From JABFRJ01 sp031379035 (lineage in GTDB: Bacteria > Pseudomonadota > Alphaproteobacteria > Rhizobiales > Hyphomicrobiaceae), in contig JANNEU010000099.1 of NCBI GenBank assembly GCA_031379035.1, positions 1 through 9,500 on the forward strand: 9,500 nt of DNA, written 5' to 3'. This document shows, piece by piece, positions 1 through 7,267 of this stretch. The notes under the pieces are model-generated. The model saw only the letters and a program-made list of their open reading frames with translations, was not told the origin of the DNA and did not search any database. Each line of letters starts with the position of its first letter. The first letter of the stretch is position 1. The position numbers and the translations under genes were made by a program.

Positions 1-450
1 GATGTTGGACTGGCCCGGATCGAAGCCGCAGCCGAGCACGGCCATCAAGCCTGCGGCTTTGTAGCGGTCCTGATATTTCCACTGCCAGGAGTATTCGAAC
101 TTGGCCACATCGCGCGGCTCGTAGTTGGCGGTGTCCATGTAATGCACGCCCGTCTCCAGGCAGGCATCCATGATGGCGAGGTCCTGATAGGGCAGCGCCA
201 TGTTGATGATCAGGTGCGGCTTGACCTTTTTAATCAGTGCGACCGTCTCGGCAACGTTGTCGGCGTCGACCTGGGAGATACCGATGGGCGTGATGCACTG
301 CTTCTGTACCTTCTCGCAGCTCACCAGCCTGCGTGAGGCGAGGTGGATGTGCTTGAACACGTCGCGGTTCATGGCGCACTTCTGGGCGGTGACCGAGCCT
401 GCCGCTCCAGCGCCGATGATGAGAACACTGTCCATCTGGTTTTGGGCCAT
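1..450 (-). CDS. Saccharopine dehydrogenase family protein, carboxynorspermidine dehydrogenase-like (5' part only)
   Basis: The first 150 codons of a leftward gene; the rest lies beyond the left edge. The start is ATG at 448-450, preceded by AGGAG with a 6-nt spacer. A later ATG at 435 lacks such a site. The N-terminus is a Rossmann fold with a dinucleotide-binding GAGAAG at residues 13-18, and VKPHLIINMALPYQD at about 77-90 is the next strand and loop of the fold. Segments GVHYMDTANYEP (101-112), KFEYSWQW (117-124) and LGCGFDPG (139-146) are, as I recall them, typical of the carboxynorspermidine/carboxyspermidine dehydrogenase branch rather than lysine-biosynthetic saccharopine dehydrogenases. 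Those enzymes reductively condense aspartate semialdehyde with a diamine, using NADPH, on an alternative spermidine/norspermidine route in the cytoplasm. The usual partner, a carboxy(nor)spermidine decarboxylase, would be expected to the left and cannot be seen. The family is secure; the exact substrate is inference. Confidence 0.85.
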   Translation of the reverse strand, partial: MAQNQMDSVLIIGAGAAGSVTAQKCAMNRDVFKHIHLASRRLVSCEKVQKQCITPIGISQVDADNVAETVALIKKVKPHLIINMALPYQDLAIMDACLETGVHYMDTANYEPRDVAKFEYSWQWKYQDRYKAAGLMAVLGCGFDPGQSNI

Positions 451-766
451 GGTCTGCTCCTGAGCGTGCCGCAGTTGCCGCGGCGCTTCGTTGCTCCGGG
501 GATAGTCGGCTCCAGCCGGATTTTCAACCGGGAAAGCGCTGCCAACCCCAGACTGCATACAACCTGCCACGCTGCCGCCACCATCGCTTCCAACTCGCGC
601 CGCAATGGTCGGCTCTCTGGCAGGTTCGTGGGGGCGCACAACAGATCGTTAACCAACCTGGGTTTACATCAGGATTGGTTTTTGGCCGGGCGTTTTTGTT
701 CGGCCCGTCCTTTTTCGTTGTCCGCCCGGTTGGGTGCCGCGTCACGCAAGTATCAGGTGGTGTTGC
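451..766. other. Intergenic region between divergent genes
   Basis: This 316-nt stretch holds no convincing gene; the short ORFs in it have no start context or recognisable product. It must carry the promoters of the leftward dehydrogenase and, probably, of the rightward glucosaminidase pair, but I could not pick out confident -35/-10 boxes. Its right half contains a hairpin with a T-run (651-683). A second, weaker set of complementary arms follows (686-692 with 723-729, 7 bp), and there is another T-run at 711-715. The AGGTGG at 755-760 is the ribosome site of the next gene. Confidence 0.6.
651..683 (+). terminator. Hairpin followed by T-run, terminator-like
   Basis: The arm AACCAACCTG (651-660) pairs with CAGGATTGGTT (670-680), leaving one bulged A. 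This gives 10 pairs around a 9-nt loop, ending in five T (679-683). It has the form of a Rho-independent terminator on the + strand. No + strand gene ends upstream of it, so it could end a short RNA or attenuate the leader of the downstream gene. It could also be chance. The stem is not especially GC-rich. Confidence 0.35.
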
Positions 767-2080
767 ATGCAGAGCCATAGGTTCGTATCCGCCGCAGCGC
801 TTGCTGCGATCTTGGCGTTGAGTGCTGCGCCCGCTCTGGCCGAGGGCTTACCCGCCATCAAGGTCAGCGCAGCCAATGCCGTGGCCGCGTGCGCGACGCC
901 CGGCCGCCTGCAGGCCTATCTTGAGGCCCGCAATCCCGCGCTCGACGCCCGCTTCAAGTCCATCGCCATCGACTACATGCGGGAAGGCGAGGCGCTCGGC
1001 ATCCGCTGGGACACCGCTTTTTTCCATATGATCCTGGAAACCGGTCAACTCAGCTACAAGAACGGCAATCGCGCTGGTGACGTCAAACCGACGCAGAACA
1101 ATTTCGCCGGTCTCGGCGCGACCGGCGGTGTGCCCGGCGAGAGCTTCCCCGATGTCGCCACCGGCGTGCGCGCGCATCTGCAACACGTGCTATTGTACGC
1201 GGGCGAAAAGCTCGATAATCCGGTCGCCGAGCGCACCCGCAAGGTGCAGGAATGGGGCGTGCTGACGGATTGGCATAAGGGCTTCAAGCAACCGATTACG
1301 TTTGCTGATCTCGCCTCCAAATGGGCACCGAAGTCGAAGGCGTATGTCGAGAGCTTTGAACAGGTCGCCGAGAGATTCACCTCTGAGCAGTGCAAGAAAG
1401 CAGATCCGCATCCGGAGTATGTTGCGGCTGCGCGTGGGGCGGCGGGAACGCAGATCGCTGCAGTGGTGCCTGTCACGGCTGAGATTTCGGAAAAAGTCTC
1501 AGGCGTCGCTCTTGCGCGGCAAGCGCCGGTGGTTGGTGATGGGGCGAAGTCTGGTCTGGGCGTGACCTTGGGCGTGCCCCTGGGTGCGACAGCAGGCGTG
1601 AAGATCCTGAACGCACCGGCTGTCGTTGAAGCACCGGCCGCAGTCGAGCCGCCGGCAGCGCCGCAGGCACCTGCGGCCAAGTCAGCTGCGGCGCAGGCCA
1701 AGCCGGCCGTCACCAAGACCGCCGCTGTGGGCGCGATGCCCAAGGCTGTGGCACCGCAACCCGAGATTTCGGCGATACCGCCAACAGCGCCTCAGTCCGC
1801 ACTCCAGGCGGTCCCGGCGGCACCGACGGCCGCACCGGCCGTGCCTACCTCGCAGTGCCGGGTGTGGACCGCCAGCTACGGTGGCCAGCGCGCCGTGATT
1901 GTCAGGTCGGTGATCGACAGCGTCGCCAACTTCACCGTTCTCGATGTCAACGAAGGCCAGGAGGCGCGTGAAGCCGAAGCCTTTATTGCCGCCTATGCCA
2001 AGGGCGGTTCGCTGGCCGGCGAGTTCGCCAACCAGAACAAAGCCCTCGAAAAAGCCTTTGAGCTCTGCCCTGAAGGCTGA
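767..2080 (+). CDS. Exported glucosaminidase-domain protein (first of two tandem paralogues)
   Basis: A 437-residue protein. ATG 767 is chosen over GTG 734 because AGGTGG lies 6 nt before it and it gives a clean Sec signal peptide (cleavage after ALA at about 25). Residues about 45-205 resemble the glucosaminidase (GH73-like, lysozyme-fold) domain: HMILETG places a candidate catalytic Glu at 91, followed by NNFAGLGA (111-118) and PDVATGVRAHLQH (128-140). Such enzymes cut peptidoglycan at N-acetylglucosamine bonds, so a periplasmic wall-remodelling role is likely. Residues about 260-360 form a low-complexity Ala/Pro-rich linker. The last 74 residues (364-437) form a compact module flanked by C364 and C434 that recurs in the next gene and that I do not recognise. 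The two genes are 42 nt apart and probably cotranscribed. Activity is inferred; this subfamily is mostly uncharacterised. Confidence 0.82.
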   Translation: MQSHRFVSAAALAAILALSAAPALAEGLPAIKVSAANAVAACATPGRLQAYLEARNPALDARFKSIAIDYMREGEALGIRWDTAFFHMILETGQLSYKNGNRAGDVKPTQNNFAGLGATGGVPGESFPDVATGVRAHLQHVLLYAGEKLDNPVAERTRKVQEWGVLTDWHKGFKQPITFADLASKWAPKSKAYVESFEQVAERFTSEQCKKADPHPEYVAAARGAAGTQIAAVVPVTAEISEKVSGVALARQAPVVGDGAKSGLGVTLGVPLGATAGVKILNAPAVVEAPAAVEPPAAPQAPAAKSAAAQAKPAVTKTAAVGAMPKAVAPQPEISAIPPTAPQSALQAVPAAPTAAPAVPTSQCRVWTASYGGQRAVIVRSVIDSVANFTVLDVNEGQEAREAEAFIAAYAKGGSLAGEFANQNKALEKAFELCPEG

Positions 2081-2122
2081 GCAATGCCGTGCCCCCGTGC
2101 CTGTCTGTCGAGGAATATCTGT

Positions 2123-3220
2123 ATGACGCGTTGGGGAATTGGGATTTCGGTTTTGGCAGCCGTGCTGTCGTGCGCGGCTGCGAGTACGGCTGAGGCCGCA
2201 CGCCGCCGCAATGCCGCGCCCGTCAACCGTGGTCCGGAAACACCGGAGATCCGCTTGACGGCCGTGAACACGGTGCCGAAGTGCGTCACGCCTGACAGGC
2301 TGATGGCCTTCATGACCGGGCAGAACGACAAACTCGATCCGAAGTTCCAGACGATTGCGAGCGACTACAAGCGCCACGGCGACGCCCTTAAAATCCGCTG
2401 GGACTTTGCATTCTACCAGATGCTGCTGGAAACCAATTATCTGAAGTTTCGCCGTGGTGATGGCAACCCGGGCGATGTGAAACCGCGTCAAAACAATTTC
2501 GCCGGCATTGGTGCCACGGGTGGCGGCGTACCGGGTGACAGTTATCCCGATGTCTCAACGGGCGTGCTGGCCCAGATGCAGCACCTCGTCGCGTATTCCG
2601 GTGAGCGGGTCGATAATCCCGTCGCACCGCGCACACGCGACGTGCAGGACGGCATCGTTGCGCAGTCCAAACGGCTGGGCCGCGCGGTACGCTTCGGCGA
2701 TCTGACACGCCGGTGGGCGGCCGACAGCCAATATGCGCGTTCCATTGTATCCGTCGCTGAACGTTTTGTAGCCGCTCACTGCGCTGGGGCGGATGCCATC
2801 GAGACGCCGGTGGCTGCGATGGAGCCGACAAAAGCTGTCGTGGCGTCGCCTGCGAAGCTGTCGCGGGGTACTGATCTGGCTCGTAAGGCTACCGATGTGC
2901 AGGCTGATAGCTCGCGCGCAGCGCTCGGTGCCGCTGGTGGGGCGGCGAGTAGCCCGGTCGTGCGTCCCGCTGTGTTGGGTGCACCCGGTTGCCAAGTCAT
3001 GAGCGCCAGCTATGGCGGCGCGGTGACACTGCTCATTCGCGCTGAAACCGGCAAGGGCGTGACGTTGACTGCGCTCGATGTCGAAGGTGGCAACGAGCAG
3101 GGCCAAGCACAGTCCTATATTACCAGCCACGCCCCAGGCGGCAAAATTACCGGCCGTTTCAAGAATCGCGGCGAGGCGGTTGCCCATGCGTATAGCTTGT
3201 GTGACAGCGGCCGGCCGTAA
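2123..3220 (+). CDS. Exported glucosaminidase-domain protein (second tandem paralogue)
   Basis: A 365-residue paralogue of the preceding gene. ATG 2123 is preferred over ATG 2084 because AGGA (2111-2114) stands 8 nt upstream and the product then opens with a hydrophobic export signal. Cleavage could be after AEA (23-25). VLSC (14-17) is also a loose lipobox, so a lipoprotein is possible. The glucosaminidase-like region (about 52-218) has candidate catalytic E103 in MLLETN, NNFAGIGATGG (124-134) and PDVSTGVLAQMQH (142-154), all matching the first copy position by position. The linker (about 222-288) is shorter and less proline-rich than in the first copy. The C-terminal module (290-360, cysteines at both ends) is retained, with ASYGG and a TALDV segment. 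A local duplication followed by divergence is the simple explanation. Separate substrates or timing for the two copies is a guess. Confidence 0.82.
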   Translation: MTRWGIGISVLAAVLSCAAASTAEAARRRNAAPVNRGPETPEIRLTAVNTVPKCVTPDRLMAFMTGQNDKLDPKFQTIASDYKRHGDALKIRWDFAFYQMLLETNYLKFRRGDGNPGDVKPRQNNFAGIGATGGGVPGDSYPDVSTGVLAQMQHLVAYSGERVDNPVAPRTRDVQDGIVAQSKRLGRAVRFGDLTRRWAADSQYARSIVSVAERFVAAHCAGADAIETPVAAMEPTKAVVASPAKLSRGTDLARKATDVQADSSRAALGAAGGAASSPVVRPAVLGAPGCQVMSASYGGAVTLLIRAETGKGVTLTALDVEGGNEQGQAQSYITSHAPGGKITGRFKNRGEAVAHAYSLCDSGRP

Positions 3221-3306
3221 AGGCTTTTGGCGGTCCGGGCCTCGACTTTTTAAGGGCGAGCGGCCACAGAGACTGACCATGGCGACGCGAGCCCAGAGCA
3301 ATCCCG

Positions 3307-4791
3307 ATGTCCTTCACCGAACCGCTGGCTGGCCTGCAGATTGATTTCGACAACAGTTACGCGCGGCTTGCTGATCGTTTTTACGTTCGTCAAGGTCCAG
3401 TGCCCGTCGCGGCACCGCGCTTGGTTAAGGTCAACACAGCACTTGCAGTTGAGTTGGGGCTCGATCCGGCTTTGTTGGCATCGGCGGCCGGTGTTGCAAT
3501 GCTGTCGGGTAACAGCGTGCCAACAGGTGCCGAGCCGCTCGCTGCTGCCTACGCAGGCCATCAGTTCGGTGGCTTCTCGCCGCTGCTGGGTGATGGACGC
3601 GCATTGCTGTTGGGGGAAGTTGTCGACCGCCGCGGCCACCGGCGTGACATGCAGCTCAAAGGCTCAGGGCCGACGCCCTTTTCGCGGCGCGGCGATGGGC
3701 GGGCAGCGTTGGGGCCGGTGCTGCGCGAGTACATCATCAGCGAGGCGATGGCCGCACTTGGCGTGCCGACCACGCGCGCGCTTGCGGCCGTGACGACCGG
3801 TGAGATCGTCCAGCGCGAGATGCCGCAACCCGGTGGCGTGCTGACACGCATTGCGGCCAGCCACATCCGGGTGGGAACGTTTCAGTACTTTGCTGCGCGT
3901 GGCGATGTGGAGGCGCTGAAGGCGTTGGCTGATCATGTTATTGCGCGGCACTATCCCGATGCCGCTTATGCTGACAAACCGTATCTCGCATTGCTCGATG
4001 GCGTGATCGGCGCGCAGGCGCGATTGGTTGCGCAGTGGATGCTGATCGGCTTCATCCATGGCGTGATGAATACAGACAACTGCGCCGTCTCCGGCGAAAC
4101 GATCGACTATGGTCCCTGTGCCTTCATGGATACCTACCATCCGGAGATGGTCTACAGCTCCATTGATATGAATGGGCGCTACGCCTATGCCAATCAGCCG
4201 GGTATCGCGCTGTGGAACTTGACGCGGTTCGCCGAGACACTGCTGCCGCTCATTGCAGACCCTGCGGATGCGGCCATCCCGGAGGCGCAAGCACGGCTCG
4301 AGGGCTTCGCGCCCGCTTACAAGGACGCCTTGTTGGCTGGTGCGCGCAAAAAGCTTGGATTGGTGACTGAGGGTGCCGATGACCTGTCGCTGTATGAGGA
4401 TCTGCTGGGATGCATGGACCGTGGTAACGCAGATTTTACGCTGACGTTCCGGGCATTATCGCAGGGCGATGGGGCGGGCGCGCGGGATCAGTTCGACAAT
4501 CCGGCGGGCTTTGATGTGTGGGCTGCGCGCTGGCATGGGCGACTGGCCATGGAAGAGGTTGCGGCGGCGGTACGATCAAACCTGATGCGCGGATCGAACC
4601 CCGCTTTCATTCCGCGCAATCACCGCGTCGAGGCGGCCCTCACCGCCGCAGTTTCAAGTGGCGACTTTGCGCCTTTCGAAACGCTCGTCGCGGTGCTGGC
4701 GCATCCCTATGACGACCAACCAGAGGCGGCGGGTTACCTCGCCCCACCTGCCGAGCATGAGATTGTCCGCGCGACGTTCTGCGGGACTTGA
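3307..4791 (+). CDS. selO: Protein adenylyltransferase SelO (YdiU/UPF0061 family)
   Basis: A 494-residue full-length member of the SelO pseudokinase family. SelO transfers AMP from ATP to Ser/Thr/Tyr of target proteins and is linked to redox stress responses. The N-terminal FDNSYARL (14-21) is the family's signature opening, which supports ATG 3307 despite a weak ribosome site; the ATG at 3279 is out of frame. Active-site segments follow in order: GDGRALLLGE (95-104), LKGSG with K118, FSRRGDGRA (125-133), REYIISEAM (140-148) and HGVMNTDN (251-258). DYGP follows, with D267. D257 and D267 are spaced ten apart, as are the metal-binding D252/D262 of Pseudomonas syringae SelO as I recall them. The protein ends FCGT; C492, third from the end, sits where E. 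coli SelO has a redox-active Cys (from memory). It lies 86 nt after the glucosaminidase pair on the same strand and may or may not share their transcript. Confidence 0.96.
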   Translation: MSFTEPLAGLQIDFDNSYARLADRFYVRQGPVPVAAPRLVKVNTALAVELGLDPALLASAAGVAMLSGNSVPTGAEPLAAAYAGHQFGGFSPLLGDGRALLLGEVVDRRGHRRDMQLKGSGPTPFSRRGDGRAALGPVLREYIISEAMAALGVPTTRALAAVTTGEIVQREMPQPGGVLTRIAASHIRVGTFQYFAARGDVEALKALADHVIARHYPDAAYADKPYLALLDGVIGAQARLVAQWMLIGFIHGVMNTDNCAVSGETIDYGPCAFMDTYHPEMVYSSIDMNGRYAYANQPGIALWNLTRFAETLLPLIADPADAAIPEAQARLEGFAPAYKDALLAGARKKLGLVTEGADDLSLYEDLLGCMDRGNADFTLTFRALSQGDGAGARDQFDNPAGFDVWAARWHGRLAMEEVAAAVRSNLMRGSNPAFIPRNHRVEAALTAAVSSGDFAPFETLVAVLAHPYDDQPEAAGYLAPPAEHEIVRATFCGT

Positions 4792-4807
4792 GTGACGCGG
4801 TTGCTTT

Positions 4808-5599
4808 TCAGCGCCCTTTGAATGTCACTGGTGCCTTCGCGGCGAACGCTTTGGCGGCCGCCTTGTGATCTTCAGTCTGCATGGTGAGGATCATGCCGCT
4901 AGCTTCGAGATCGAGGGCGTCTGACAGCGCGCCGTCTTCCGCTGCCTTCATGTTGCGCTTGGCATGGAACCAGCCGGTGCGCGGGCCGGCGGCAAGTTTT
5001 TTGGCAAATGCCATCGTCTCTGCTTCCAAGGTGGCATCGTCGCAGATGCGATTGGCGAGACCGAGCTTTTCAATGGCGGTTGCATCGAGCACTTCGGAGG
5101 TGAAGTACAACTCGCGCGCCTTGGCCGTGCCGACCAGTTTGTGCAGGAAATAGTGCGAGCCGAAGTCCCCGGCCAACCCGATCTTGGCGAAGGCGGTTGT
5201 CATGCGGGCGGACCTCGCAGCGAACCGCATATCAGCAGCCAGGGCAATGGACAGCCCGGCACCGGCCGCAACGCCGTTGACCATCGCAATGGTCGGCTTC
5301 GGCATCTCGTGCAGCAGCTCCGAAATCCGCATTTTGGCGCGCAAATCGGCAATTTTCATCTCGATCGTCCAGTCGAGATTGCGGCCCGCCGCCATGGACT
5401 TCACATCGCCGCCCGCACAGAACGCTTTGTCGCCGGCGCCACGCACCACAACACAGCCGATCGCAGGGTCTTTTGCAGCCTCTTCCAGCGACGACAACAG
5501 GCCGTCAAAAATGTTCAGCGACAGTGAATTGAACGACTCTGGCCGGTTCAACACCAGCTGCATAACGCCGTCTTCGATGGTGCGCAGGAATTCAGACAT
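4808..5599 (-). CDS. Enoyl-CoA hydratase/isomerase family protein, isomerase-like active site
   Basis: A 263-residue crotonase-fold protein of normal family length. ATG 5599 is preceded by GAGAGG with a 5-nt spacer. AFCAGGD (59-65) and VNGVAAGAGLSIALAAD (107-123) form the CoA site and oxyanion hole. By eye, the two catalytic glutamates of true hydratases (E144 and E164 in rat mitochondrial enzyme) align with S117 and about F137, so neither is present. Instead D145 stands in GLAGDFGSHYFL (141-152), the loop where PaaG-type isomerases and 4-chlorobenzoyl-CoA dehalogenase carry their catalytic Asp. This points to an isomerase or other CoA-thioester reaction rather than plain hydration. The substrate cannot be told from the sequence. 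The gene is convergent with selO (16 nt between stop codons) and separated from the upstream DUF2076 gene by a strong terminator, so it should have its own promoter within 5600-5637 or beyond. Confidence 0.9.
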   Translation of the reverse strand: MSEFLRTIEDGVMQLVLNRPESFNSLSLNIFDGLLSSLEEAAKDPAIGCVVVRGAGDKAFCAGGDVKSMAAGRNLDWTIEMKIADLRAKMRISELLHEMPKPTIAMVNGVAAGAGLSIALAADMRFAARSARMTTAFAKIGLAGDFGSHYFLHKLVGTAKARELYFTSEVLDATAIEKLGLANRICDDATLEAETMAFAKKLAAGPRTGWFHAKRNMKAAEDGALSDALDLEASGMILTMQTEDHKAAAKAFAAKAPVTFKGR

Positions 5600-5637
5600 C
5601 GGGGCCTCTCAGGGAATGGTCGCGGGCATCGGAAACG

Positions 5638-5673
5638 AAAAACGGCACCGGAGAGATCTCTCCGGTGCCGTTT
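5638..5673 (-). terminator. Rho-independent terminator (34-bp perfect palindrome)
   Basis: Bases 5640-5673 are a perfect 17+17 palindrome centred on AGATCT, with GC-rich flanks CGGCACCGGAGAG and its complement. Read leftwards, the stem runs into TTTTT (5642-5638). It begins 26 nt after the stop of the leftward DUF2076 gene, exactly where that gene's terminator should be. On the + strand it is followed by only three T, so termination in that direction would be weaker. Confidence 0.85.
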
Positions 5674-5698
5674 ATGGTGAACCTGACTGGCCGAAAGC

Positions 5699-6403
5699 TC
5701 AAGCGTCTGAGCTGTCGCTGCCACCCCAACCGCTATCAGCAGAGCTGGATGACCCCGGATCATTGTCGTCGGCATAGCTTTGCTGCTGCGCGAACTCCTG
5801 ATCCTGGGTGGCGTCCTGCGCGCGATCAGCGGCGGCCTGATCAAAGCCGGTGTTCGATGCGTTCGAGCTGTCGTTTTTGTGCCCGCCCATCATGTTGCCG
5901 ATGGCGTTAGCAACCAGCATGCCGCCAGCGACGCCTGCGGCTGTGGTCATCGCTTGGGCCATGAAACCACCACCCGCGCGCTGGGGCGCGGTCTGCTGCA
6001 TGGGGGCCTGCGGGGCCTGCTGATACTGGGGCTGGCCACCCGCTGCCTGACCCCACGGACTGTTGGCTGGTGCAGCGCCACGCGATGCTGGAACGCTGGT
6101 TGGCTGCGGACGGCTGCCACCGCCAAAGAGACCACCCAGGAAGCCGCCACCAGAACTTTGCTGAGGGGCGCTGCGGGTTTCGAGATCGCGCACGCGGGCC
6201 TCGAGCTGCTGGATGCGCTCGCTCGCTTGAGTCAGTGCTTGCTCGCCGACCAGCACCGACTGGACCAGCATATAGGCTGAATCCGGGATCTGGCGGACTT
6301 GCGTGTTAATAAGGGTCTCTGCCTCGTGCTCTTTTTCCACGCTCCCGAAAGAGCGCATACGGTCAAACAGACCCATAATCATATTGCGTTCGTCAGGCGT
6401 CAT
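5699..6403 (-). CDS. DUF2076 domain-containing protein
   Basis: A 234-residue protein of unknown function. The start is set at ATG 6403 because AGGAG lies 8 nt upstream and the product then opens with MTPDERNMIMGLFDRM, the conserved start of DUF2076 as I know it; the upstream extension to 6496 lacks family resemblance. Residues 1-78 are helical, with PDSAYMLVQSVLVGEQAL (40-57) as the core family motif and a likely coiled coil (58-77). Next comes GGGFLGGLFGGG (85-96), then a Pro/Gln/Ala-rich stretch (97-143). Residues 145-172 are Gly/Ala/Met-rich and could form a glycine-zipper or membrane-associated helix. The tail (178-234) is acidic and rich in Asp, Ser and Gln. No signal peptide is evident. 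Members are sometimes labelled periplasmic ligand-binding sensor protein, a name I would not rely on. The gene appears to be transcribed alone and ends at the palindrome terminator. Confidence 0.85.
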   Translation of the reverse strand: MTPDERNMIMGLFDRMRSFGSVEKEHEAETLINTQVRQIPDSAYMLVQSVLVGEQALTQASERIQQLEARVRDLETRSAPQQSSGGGFLGGLFGGGSRPQPTSVPASRGAAPANSPWGQAAGGQPQYQQAPQAPMQQTAPQRAGGGFMAQAMTTAAGVAGGMLVANAIGNMMGGHKNDSSNASNTGFDQAAADRAQDATQDQEFAQQQSYADDNDPGSSSSADSGWGGSDSSDA

Positions 6404-6593
6404 GACGGGAGCTCCTACGGTTGGCCGCAGATGGGGCCAGAGTTGGGACCAGAGAGTGGACGCCACGGTCTCGTGGCAGCGGCTATGTGGGGGCAATGCT
6501 GGGGGAGTGCAATGACAAGGGCAAGGCGCGGGCGAAAAATAGTTTGTGTGGGATCGGGAACGTAGGTGGAACCAGTCGTGCTCTGGGTCCCGA

Positions 6594-6980
6594 CTACCAG
6601 AACACTTGGACGCCCAGAGACTGGAACTGCTGGTCAGCGGTTACCACCGCCAATTGCTCCACCCGGGCTTGACCGGCCAGCATGCGGTCGAACGGGTCTT
6701 TGTGTGGCGCGGTGATTTCCGCGCCGGCCACCATGTGCGCTGCCGTTACGGGCATGGGCCGGAACGATAGAGCCAGGACATTGGCATCGAAATCAACGAG
6801 AAAGTTAGGACTGAAGGATAGCTTTCCCAGTCGCTGTTTGAGCGCGATTTCCCAGGCAGTAGCCGCGCTCACGATGATTTCATTGGTGCTGTCCAGGAGT
6901 GCGTCCCGAACCGTTTGCGGCAGCAAATGCGCGGCGCCGGTCCACCAGATGAGGACATGTGTATCGACGAGCAGTCTCAC
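6594..6980 (-). CDS. vapC: VapC-type PIN-domain toxin
   Basis: A 128-residue PIN ribonuclease of usual VapC length. It starts at GTG 6980, whose GTG overlaps the antitoxin's TGA stop as GTGA (6977-6980), so translation is probably coupled. The N-terminal LLVDTHVLIWW (3-13) carries the first metal-binding Asp, D6. E44 in TAWEIALK (41-48) is the second acid. HKDPFDRMLAGQA (93-105) has D95/D98, and TADQQF (114-119) has D116. VapC enzymes cut RNA, commonly initiator tRNA or 23S rRNA, when freed from their antitoxin. All expected acidic residues are present, so the toxin looks intact. The actual RNA target cannot be predicted. Confidence 0.92.
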   Translation of the reverse strand: MRLLVDTHVLIWWTGAAHLLPQTVRDALLDSTNEIIVSAATAWEIALKQRLGKLSFSPNFLVDFDANVLALSFRPMPVTAAHMVAGAEITAPHKDPFDRMLAGQARVEQLAVVTADQQFQSLGVQVFW

Positions 6981-7252
6981 TTGAAGATCTCGCTGTGCGG
7001 CCCGAAAAGATCCTCGATTTCGGCACTGGTGAGCGGGTCAAACAACGCGTTGTCTGCAGGTACGGCAAACGTGCCCGTAAGGCTTCCCAGGCCCGTCGCC
7101 CGGCGCCTGGCGACGTCTTCGCTTTTAAAGTCCCGCAGGATGGCGACCGGGGTATCGCCTCGCGCGATAATGATCTCCTCCCCAGCCTCGACGCGGCGGA
7201 GTAGTTCGGACAGGTTTGTTTTGGCCTGGTGTACGGTGACGGTTGTAGCCAT
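6977..7252 (-). CDS. Phd/YefM-family antitoxin, partner of VapC-type toxin
   Basis: A 91-residue protein. Residues 4-40 match the Phd/YefM DNA-binding antitoxin core: VHQAKTNLSELLRRVEAGEE (7-26), then IIIARGDTPVAIL (27-39). The C-terminal half (about 55-91, ending in LFGPHSEIFK) is the less conserved part that usually wraps the PIN toxin's active site. Such antitoxins bind their own promoter, alone and with the toxin, and repress the operon. ATG 7252 has only a weak ribosome site (GAG, 6 nt upstream). The gene precedes the toxin in the same operon, and an inverted repeat lies 15 nt upstream of its start codon. Confidence 0.92.
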   Translation of the reverse strand: MATTVTVHQAKTNLSELLRRVEAGEEIIIARGDTPVAILRDFKSEDVARRRATGLGSLTGTFAVPADNALFDPLTSAEIEDLFGPHSEIFK

Positions 7253-7267
7253 GGCGGGCTCTAGGGC

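Noticed and set aside
649..667. Possible CtrA box (TTAA-N7-TTAA) upstream of the wall-hydrolase pair
   Set aside because: TTAA at 649-652 is followed after 7 nt by GGGT, and the nearest TTTAC is at the wrong spacing.
1054..1743. Long leftward ORF of 229 codons opposite the first glucosaminidase gene
   Set aside because: It is antisense to a gene with a signal peptide, a family domain and a good ribosome site. Its product is compositionally odd (Ala/Thr/Pro/Cys-rich) and matches nothing. Long antisense ORFs are expected at this GC content.
1682..2491. Leftward ORF of 269 codons spanning both glucosaminidase paralogues
   Set aside because: It crosses two well-supported + strand genes and their spacer, and its product is arginine-rich nonsense with no family motif.
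2555..3301. Leftward ORF of 248 codons opposite the second paralogue
   Set aside because: Antisense shadow, with no ribosome site and no recognisable domain.
3664..4290. Leftward ORF of 208 codons opposite selO
   Set aside because: selO is certain from its motifs over this whole span; the antisense product has no family resemblance.
4964..5777. Rightward ORFs (4964-5527 and 5184-5777) opposite the enoyl-CoA hydratase/isomerase gene
   Set aside because: They are antisense to a clear crotonase-family gene, and one runs through the terminator palindrome.
6462..6477. Hairpin GCCACG-GTCT-CGTGGC upstream of the DUF2076 gene
   Set aside because: Perfect but only 6 bp, with no T-run and no adjacent promoter elements; expected by chance in GC-rich DNA.
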